A DNA stretch of 64,000 nucleotides from NCBI GenBank assembly GCA_037179385.1, contig CM074193.1, forward strand, positions 6,221,547 to 6,285,546, given 5' to 3'. Positions within the stretch are counted from its first letter, which is position 1; each line of letters opens with the position of its first letter. This document shows, in pieces, positions 36,901 through 45,900 of this stretch. The notes under the pieces were generated by a model. The model was not told the DNA's origin. It saw only the letters and a program-made list of their open reading frames with translations, and ran no database searches. A program made the translations under genes and the position numbers. The DNA comes from Holothuria scabra (Eukaryota; Echinodermata; Holothuroidea; Aspidochirotida; Holothuriidae).

Positions 36901-39900
36901 CTGTACGTCATCACAACTGCATAGATTTCTCTATCATCAAAACAATTTGGTCTGCACTTTAATACTTAACATTCATTCATAAAGTTTCCCAATTGATCAT
37001 TTCTACCACCAAAAATTTATTAGGTACACTCACAAGAACAGTGCAAACTTTCTTGGAAGCACTGACACAGGTATCACAAGCTAGCTCTTAGCTGCAGACA
37101 CATGAAGCAATTGATGAGAACCTCTCTCTTTTGGCTGTTGGCATTGGGGAAACATTAAAGTCATGGCTGCTTGCACATCACTTGTATACTCTCCCCATAG
37201 TGTTGGATTTACATGAAACTTTTAGACAAAATTCGAGTCATGATACTTAGGATACTTGATTTGTTGAAACAACAATGATTGATAAAACCATGAACTTGGT
37301 ACAAAATAAGTTCAAGCAAAGTGCTAGTGAACATTTTATGTCCTTTTTGTTGGCTCTCTTAGTGAGATGAGGAAGATTCTTTCAGAATCATGTGCGACAA
37401 ATTCACTGTCTCATTAGGTTACTGTAGACTACGTTGGGCTAGTATAGAACTAAGAAACAGTTACTCCATCATATGGCCACTGAAACATTCGAGACATATT
37501 TGGCAAGGGGTTTGAATGTTCATAGTCAGCAGTTTTGTGTGAGTAGGCTACATGTGTGTGTCTTGGAGGGTGTGAAAACTAGTGGGTTTCGACCAGCAAC
37601 AAAAATTAGTAACAATTTCTTAACCCTGATTTTGCATTCTTGTGACGATACTACTCCCATACATTTAACGATGCATTTGATTAGACTAGGCTTGCAATAT
37701 ATCGCGTGTGTCAGAATAGTTGTCAGCATAGTCCGCAGGGCTTGCACCTCTGAATGTATTGCAAGCAAGTGAATTGTGTTTACATGCTATAAGATGGATG
37801 AACACAAAATATACAAGTAGGTGCAAATACAGTACAGTACAAAATGTTAGTTCACTAAGAACATTCCAAGACAAATACCCCTGGAGTGGAAAGCACCAAA
37901 ATGTTTTGTTTTTAACTTAACTTGTCGGTGATGAATGAGGGGGGATACCATGGTCTTACTATCAGTTTCTAGGGGGAATTTTTTTGGACTTAATTTTTTT
38001 TGATGTGTGCAGGATATCATGTGTAAATGGTTAGTAGGGAGGTACAAAATCTACTCATCTTTGGGACAAGCCAAAAGGGAGAAAGTAGTTGTCCGACACA
38101 ATTTTTACTCATCATGGACGATCGGATGACTGTTAAATTTTGAACAGCCCTGAGATATAAAGCAAAATCCAGTGAACATTGCATCATATTGTCATCTGCA
38201 AGAGAAGTGCCCATTTTCTTTTGGTGTACGATGGATAGGGAATTCAAATGCTAAGCTCAACAAAAGTACTTGAGTCTACGTGGTATTCCGAATAATATTC
38301 ACTTTGATTGCTACTGAATCAAAGATGGTATCATGAAGATGCAGGGCTCGCTTTTGGTAGTTGTCCCATTGTCGGGACAACTGAAATTCCATATGGATAA
38401 CCAAAAGTTAAAGGTTGGTTTTCCGATGGACAACCATTTTTCTCTCACAATGAATTATACACAATAATATAATACAAAATAAATTGTATACAGCAGCTTG
38501 CTTTATCTGATTGAAAAGTATAGCTGGCTGATCAGGGCTTTCACCTTTTTCTATCATACAATACTTCAGATTTCCAAGTGCTTTTGTCTCTCAAAAATCA
38601 TCTTTTCATTTTTCGAGGCTACTGTTACAATACAAATAAACAAAATATCTGTTTTGTAATTGTGCAAAAAATGTTTCGGACGACCAAATATGTTTGTGGA
38701 CAACTAAAAAAACTGACATGGTTGCCCAAAGGACAACCATAAATTTTTCTAAAAATTGAGGCCTGAGTTGTATACCCAGGTGAAGTATTAAGTTTTGACA
38801 AGTTTTTGTGTCGTGACCTTTGACCTCTACTGAAAACAGTTGTCAAGAACTAGAAAACATGGTGCATTGACTTACTGTTGATGTCAAAATTTGCCAGTGA
38901 AAATTCTGCTATCCCTTGATGAAACTTTGTGAACATCTATTGCAGAAAGGTAAATACAGTGCCAGAGATCACCTGTGTGAAGTTTGGTATGAATATTTTA
39001 TGGGGATGAAAGAGATGATGGTCTGTGGCCATTCTGACTTGTGGGTACCTTTATTTAAGTTATCCACTCAAGAGCTGTGTTGGAAGAGGAATGAGCCTAG
39101 GCCATGTAACAAGTACACAGCTCTGTTCGAGGGCTAGGCCTAGGCTGGACCAAGAGGGCATAGGCTCAAGTGCTTCTGTCACCTAGCAATTGTATTCCCT
39201 TCCCATCATACACCAAAAGAAAGTGGCTGCTACTCTTGCAGGTGACAACACTCTTATTGGTAGATTTTGCTTTAAATAGCTTTGTTCCAAATGATCCTTA
39301 TTTGGTGGCAAGGAGGATATCAGACACTGAAAATTTGAGTACACTTAGAGCCTTTCATGGCCAAACAAAATTACTGAAACCCTTGCGCTCTCTACTGGGC
39401 CCTGCCAGAGCATTGCCGATGGACCTAACCAGGGGCCCTTCAGGATTCAAGATTAGCGTAAGCCCGCTAGCCTGGGGCTTGTTGAATACCTATGCAGGCA
39501 AGTACAATTTCAGTCACTTAAGCCCCTTGGGCAAGTCCAAATTCTTCTTATTCTTTTAAAAAAATATGGCCAAAATAGGCTAAGTGTTATTATATTAAAT
39601 TTTGTTGATATATTTCAAACTAATTTTGTGGCTGTACCTGTACATATTATATTTTTGCCAATAAACTTGCGATGTTCCGATCTAAGCAATTTACATCATA
39701 GCTTCAAAACTGTACATACACTGAAGAACAGTTCTTGCATACAGTACAGAACATAAAAGTACAGTACCACTGTGTAAGTACAGTACTGTATTACAAATTG
39801 TGCATGAAAAGGGTATTGGTCAATGCTTCATTCACAGCTGCTTATCAGGTGGTTGCAAGATTCTGAGTAGCGCATGCCTAACATCGTAATGTTGGCATTA

Positions 39901-42900
39901 GCTTTCTTTCGTGTTCCCCTAAAGACATAATGCAAACTTTTATTTTCAAATGCTTGGAAGAATTTGTATATTCCACAATTTCAGGCATTGTGTTGTGGTT
40001 ATCTGTGAAGTAAAAGACACGAATAAAGCTAGCCATCCATTTGTCCGATATGCGTTATGCGTTATCCGTATGCGTATAAAATTGGTATACGTAACGTGTG
40101 TGCGTATGCGTAAAAGTCCCATCCATTCACGCGTCAAAAACATGTGCTGCATTGCGTATATAATCTCTAGTACGGCTATTTTCTGCCTTTTACTCGCCTG
40201 AACTCGAAAGAACAAACACAACAGACAACCTTCACCATGCTCCCTTTTCGTTCTAATTTGCAACATTTGCTCGAGGAGGAGGAAGAAGAGGAAGAGATAT
40301 TGACACTTTTAGCCCTCGTGTATCTCAGGGAGAAGAGAAAAAAAAGGAGAAAGCACAAATACTGGGTTAGTCCCAGACTAAAAGGTTGAAACGATCATGG
40401 TGCCTATAAACATCTTGTTAAAGAGTTGGAACTAGATGACATTTCTTTTCAGAAGTACTTCCGTTTGACTAGGGAACAGTTCAAACAGGTTCTGTACCAT
40501 ACTGAGGAAGATATTACGAAGTATTGCCCTTCGAGAGAGACTATTGGAGCAAGACAGCGCTTGGCAATAACTTTAAGGTCAGTGTTGTTTTCTAGTTATA
40601 CCAAATATTAACAAAATGGTGTATACTAATATGTGCATCAAAACCGGTTATCATCATAATTGTTTTATTTAATATCAAGATAGGCCTATCAAATGTTCGG
40701 ATTGGGATAATCGTTTCTTGCCAGAGAAAATTATCAGTACTGAACTACTCATTCCGCAATTTGCTGCCTTGCTCATACATACTTCCTTTTTAAATTAAAA
40801 AAAAATGTCCATAAATGAGCTATTATGAGCCTTATATAATAAGGACAAAACGAATCGAATACATGATGATAACGATGATAATATATATTTTGAACACCAT
40901 GTATTGAGTATTATATACGGAAACATGCTGTGTTGATAAAATATTATTAGTAAAATAAATTTCAGGTAGTTAGTTTTAAAAATGCATATCTGTAGTCAAG
41001 TGGTCAGAGATATGTTAAGCAATGATACGCAGTTACCATGGATATTTACATTTATAACATGCCCGGTATCTTTCCCTAAGTTGCAGTGGGACTTAAATCA
41101 AACAACAGATCAAAACCTAAATTTTGGGTGATGCGGTTGGCGATGATCTCTTTAGGCTACTAGCCTTGATGATGATGATAACAACTTTATCCTCTTTTTT
41201 AATGTCCAAGTCATAATAATACAGTAATGATATGCCTCTATTTTTAGGAGGAATACAACTTGTTTCTTTCAACACGGTATAATAAGCGCAAGAACGAAAC
41301 AACAATTACATTTTCTCAAGTAACAAAATAAAGATAATAAATAGAACAGTACACTTTTGGCATGGATGGAGATGTGACAGTTTATAAAGCATAGCCTACA
41401 TTAAACTCTGTATGGCAGAAGACACTATGTCAGATGTACCGGTTTCATGGGCAGATGGGTTTTGTGGAGATAGGAGAAATTCCAGCATTCCACCAGAAAC
41501 AACATTTGAAGAGGCACTGGGCTGAGGGAACATATTTCCCTTAGAATTATTAGGCAGTAACTGTACATTATGCACACGACTGATAGGCTTGTGAAAAGCC
41601 GCTTGGCTGGTACCGATGACTTGTTGGGGGTTTTCTGGGTTTTCTGCATTGTACAAAATGCTGGATATCTGAAGCTGCAGGAGGCCTCTTAGTGCTGGTG
41701 GGAGTTTTTTGGCACGAATGCTACAGCTTTCATAGAATGCACCCTCTGCGTCCCTTTGTTCGACGGCAGCCTCCCTTTCTCGCTCTCTCTCTCTGCTCTT
41801 CTTTTCTTATGTGCAGTCGCCATATCCAAGATAGCTCCGTCAACCGCAGATGCTGGTACTTCTTTGCTGGCTTTCCTTTTCCCCTTGCCTGTGAAGGCTT
41901 TGATAGACTTTGGGGTAGAACGCACCGTGGTTTGGACCCTTTTTCCTGTACATCGCCCTCTGTTTCCATTGGCACCCGAGGCACTTGCAGACGAGATAAC
42001 AGAAGGGCTTGCTTCTATCTCTTCAATGTCGTCTCTGCAAGAAAAATGTCAAAAGCCATGAATTGCTTAGCACTGAATGTCAGCGTGTAGCCATCATTCA
42101 TAATGGGAGGACAATGCTGTATATGTCCCCATAAGCGCAAGGGACCATTTCAACTGGGGGGGAGGGAGGGGGCACAGCCTTCTCTGCCCGAAAAATGGTC
42201 GGTGTTATTCGTTCAAATCTGACAGGTCCAGTAAACATTTCAGAATTGTCGGGCAAATTTCAATGCTTTAACTTTTCAGGAAATCAGTACCACTTTAAAC
42301 AAATTTTTACAGGCAGTTTTGTAATTTTTACTAATAGCCTTCCCGGGGCAGACTCCCCACCGCCTCATGGGCCTAAAACGAAATTTTTCTTCCCAATAGC
42401 CCGATAAAACATTAATAAAAGCCGAAATTACAATAATGTTATCCACTTTTTGTCCCCCAAAATTAATCTGGTGTGCAACTGTGTCTCTTGCTCTCTACTG
42501 GCCACGCCAATGCTTTACTAGTATAATTATGCTATTTATTTTACAGATTTCTGGCAACTGGGGAGACCTATGCCTTGCTAGACTTTCAATATGCCGTTGC
42601 AGAACAAACCATAGGGAGGTTTGTCCCTGAAGTGTGCAAAGTTCTTTGGAATAAACTGTCCAACGTGTACATGAAAATGCCACAGTCAAGTGAAGACTGG
42701 AGACTGATCACAGAAAATTTCAATGAGAAATGGAATTTTCCCAACTGTGTTGGAGCCATTGACGGCAAACATGTCGTCACCAAGGCCCCTGCAAATACTG
42801 GCTCTTTGTATTACAATTATAAAGGTACATTTTCTGTGAATTTGCTTGCCCTTGTTGATGCAAATTTGCAGTTCATATGCATAGATGTTGGATCATATGG

Positions 42901-45900
42901 TCGAAACAGTGATGGAGGGGTCTTTTCCCACTCGAATCTCGGAAAGGCACTTTTAAATGGAGCTCTAAAATTACCGAACGACACACCGTTGCCTGGGGCA
43001 GAGCACATGGGACCAATGCCATATGTCATTGTCGGGGACGAGGCATTCCCACTACAGAACCACCTCATGAGGCCATACCCTGGTAGGGGGTGTCCAGAAG
43101 ATCAACAAGTGTTCAACTACAGACTGTCCAGGGCTCGCAGGATCGTAGAGAACGCATTTGGGATTCTAGCTGCACGTTGGCGCATCTACCATACAAAGAT
43201 GGGAGTTCGGCCAGCAGTGGTTAAAGACATTGTGAAAGCCACTTGTGTACTTCACAACATGCTCCAACTGCGAACAACACCAGCGCAGGTGACAAGTCTG
43301 TTGCAAGAATATGAGGATGCCCCTCATGAGGCTATTCAACCATTGCGTCCAATAGGTCACCGACCTCGACTACAAGCAGCAGGTGTCAGAAATCGATTCA
43401 AAGAATACTTTCTTCATGTTGCACCACTTGATTGGCAGAATGAACACATACGCCGGGGTCAGTTCACTGTGTAAAACGCCTACCTGTCAGATTTACCAGT
43501 GTCCGAGTCATCATCAATATCAAACTCCTGAGAATCTTGTGAAGCTTCTGTGCCATCAATGGAGTCGTCAGGGTCTGGAACATTTGTCTCAGTACTGTAA
43601 AAAAGAAAGTTATGAATGGAAGCTCAAGGACTATTTTTTCGATACAATCTTAATATAACCTACTACATAATCACTACTACCAGGCTCGTGCCAGAAGAGC
43701 TGTTCAACAATCATGACAACCGACCGGAAAGAACACCTTTGAAATCATAAAAGTGTTCTATATAAATGGATGAAGCTAAAGAAGGCTTTCTACACAAATG
43801 GTTGTCTGTCGTTTTTTTTTTTTTTTTTTTTAATTTTGTATTATATTAACAATATTTGATCAGGTTAAGCCGACGTCTTAAATTCTTGGAGTTAAAAGCT
43901 CAACTCACCTGCTTTCTTCAATGTATGGGATCAGAAAGCCCATGGTTTCCATAAAGGGCCACTTTGCGACTCTCTTTGCTGCGTCCCCACTTCTGGTAGA
44001 TAGTTCTTTCCTCTTCCGTACATAGGTGTCTCGAAGATTCCGCCACTTAGATTTCCAGAGTGGGCCTTTAAGATAAGTGAATCAAACATAAGCGATTAAA
44101 TGATACATCATATTATATTACGCCACTGGAAGAGTAATAGATATCTGAAAAATCGGTATTCCATAGAGAACTTAATTTCTTTTGGTATGTGTTTGTTTTT
44201 ATTTGTCGCTTCATTAATCATCCGTAACGTAAAATCCCCTGTATGTATAGGAGGATTCAAGTATGTAGAAGAAACTTCTCGAAGTTTAGGGAAGAGATTC
44301 ATGGAACATTTTCAAAATGCAAGCGATGTCAATTCAGTCTTCTACAATCATAAAATAAATATTCATGGGGAACAAGATTTGAAATTTAACTAGGCCCGTA
44401 GCAAGCTTTTCATTTTCAGAAGGGCAAGTGTTGTAGTTGGGGGCAATTGCTGTGAATGGGGGGCATAAAATTTTCTCCTCCATTAAATCTAATGCAATTT
44501 CTATTTTCACCGGGGGGCAGAAATATTTTGGGGGCATTGCCCCAGAATGCCCCCCCCCCGTGGCTACAGGCCGAAATTAACATTACTATTATCAATTCCC
44601 ACACTGGGGACCCTATGCTCCGCCAAGTTGCTTAATGTGTCTCCATAGAGACCATCAAACCCTTAATCAACAGAAAAGAAAAAATAGAAAAATATGCTGC
44701 CTCTCGCACACACGCATACCTCAGTATAATACTGTGCGAGTCGAGCAGTGCCTCTAAATAACATAGCTTAGGCTGATTATCATGGCAAGGAAGGCTACAT
44801 ATAGGCCTACATACGTACCAGTCATTTCAGGGTCTTCCATTGCCGTTGCAATGCTGTTCCAGATGTTACTCAGCCTGACAGCATCTTTATGTCCCGGCAA
44901 CGTGGGGTCATATAGGACAGGATTTTGCCTGACCAATTCCCCAAGCTTTTCCAGCATTTCCGTGGTTGTCTTTCGCTTGGGCATCTTGTATTTTGGCAAA
45001 AATTAACGGGAGAAACACTCGTGCAACTTAAGAAGAGTATGTCAGTCACAGCATGGCCGGAAAAGAGGCCCGGCGAATCCCCTCATCTGACGTCATATTT
45101 CTGTCCGATTGGTCTGCGTTTACGTAAAAAAAAGGTCCTCGAGGCTTTCCAAAACGGACACGCATGACAGACACAAAATCGCATAACGCACGACGGACAA
45201 ATGGATGGGTGTCTTTTATAAGTCTTTGAGACCTTTTTTTAACGCATACGCATGACGGATAACGCATAACGTATATCAGACAAATGGATGGCTAGCTTAA
45301 TACCTAAATTGCTCTGCAAGAAGGTGCAGTGAATTTTTAAAACCTTGACATGGTTTTTCATGAAAATTTGATTGCAACTATATGACATTTCTTTCTTTTT
45401 TGGGTCATGCATCTTTTTAGAGATTTCCGCCACATATGGGAATTTTCTGAAATACCACCCTATTTTTTTGAAATTTAAGGGCTGTCTGAATTTTTTCCAC
45501 AATCCTGCCCGAATTTTTCCACAATTCCTGCCCAAATTTAGATTTTGCAGGAATCTAGGGCAGTCTTCCCCTGCCCTGTTTCATACGCCAATGAGAATGT
45601 CCATTCCACCCAAGAGCTAAGTGAGGTAATAGTAGTAAGGTTGCAACCCTTGAGACTGCATTGACCCAACATGGGTTTGGTTGTTGCACTGGCCAGTAAG
45701 TGACTGACAGCAAGGGCCGTGCAAAGTGCAAAGTCCTTCCAAAAATATTTGACTCAAATATTCTACCCACCACACCAAGTATGATTTTGGATCAAAAAAA
45801 AAAGGAAAAAGAAACAGGCCAAATGCTAAGAGCAGATTCTAAACCCTACCAAGGTAAGAAAATTCAGCCACTCTACATGTAAATATGCTGGAAAATTATC

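Larger units (their letters stand above)
40027..45297. mobile_element. PIF/Harbinger DNA transposon, near-complete, 5,271 bp
   Basis: Both ends carry an inverted repeat starting AGCTAGCCATCCATTTGTC. The match continues for about 45 bp with a few differences (ATGCGTTATGCGTTATCCG region). The flanking trinucleotide TAA is at 40024-40026 and 45298-45300, the TWA target duplication typical of PIF/Harbinger. A second copy of the CCATCCATT(TGTCCG) motif lies about 90 bp inside each end (near 40118 and 45179-45212). The cargo is the usual Harbinger pair: a DDE transposase (+) and a MADF/Myb-like protein (-). It sits in UTP11 intron 1. Both genes carry a single visible lesion, so it is probably a recently silenced copy. 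Confidence 0.95.

Noticed and set aside
41756..42090. Open frames on the + strand over the MADF exon 4
   Set aside because: They are antisense shadows of the MADF exon and have no similarity of their own.
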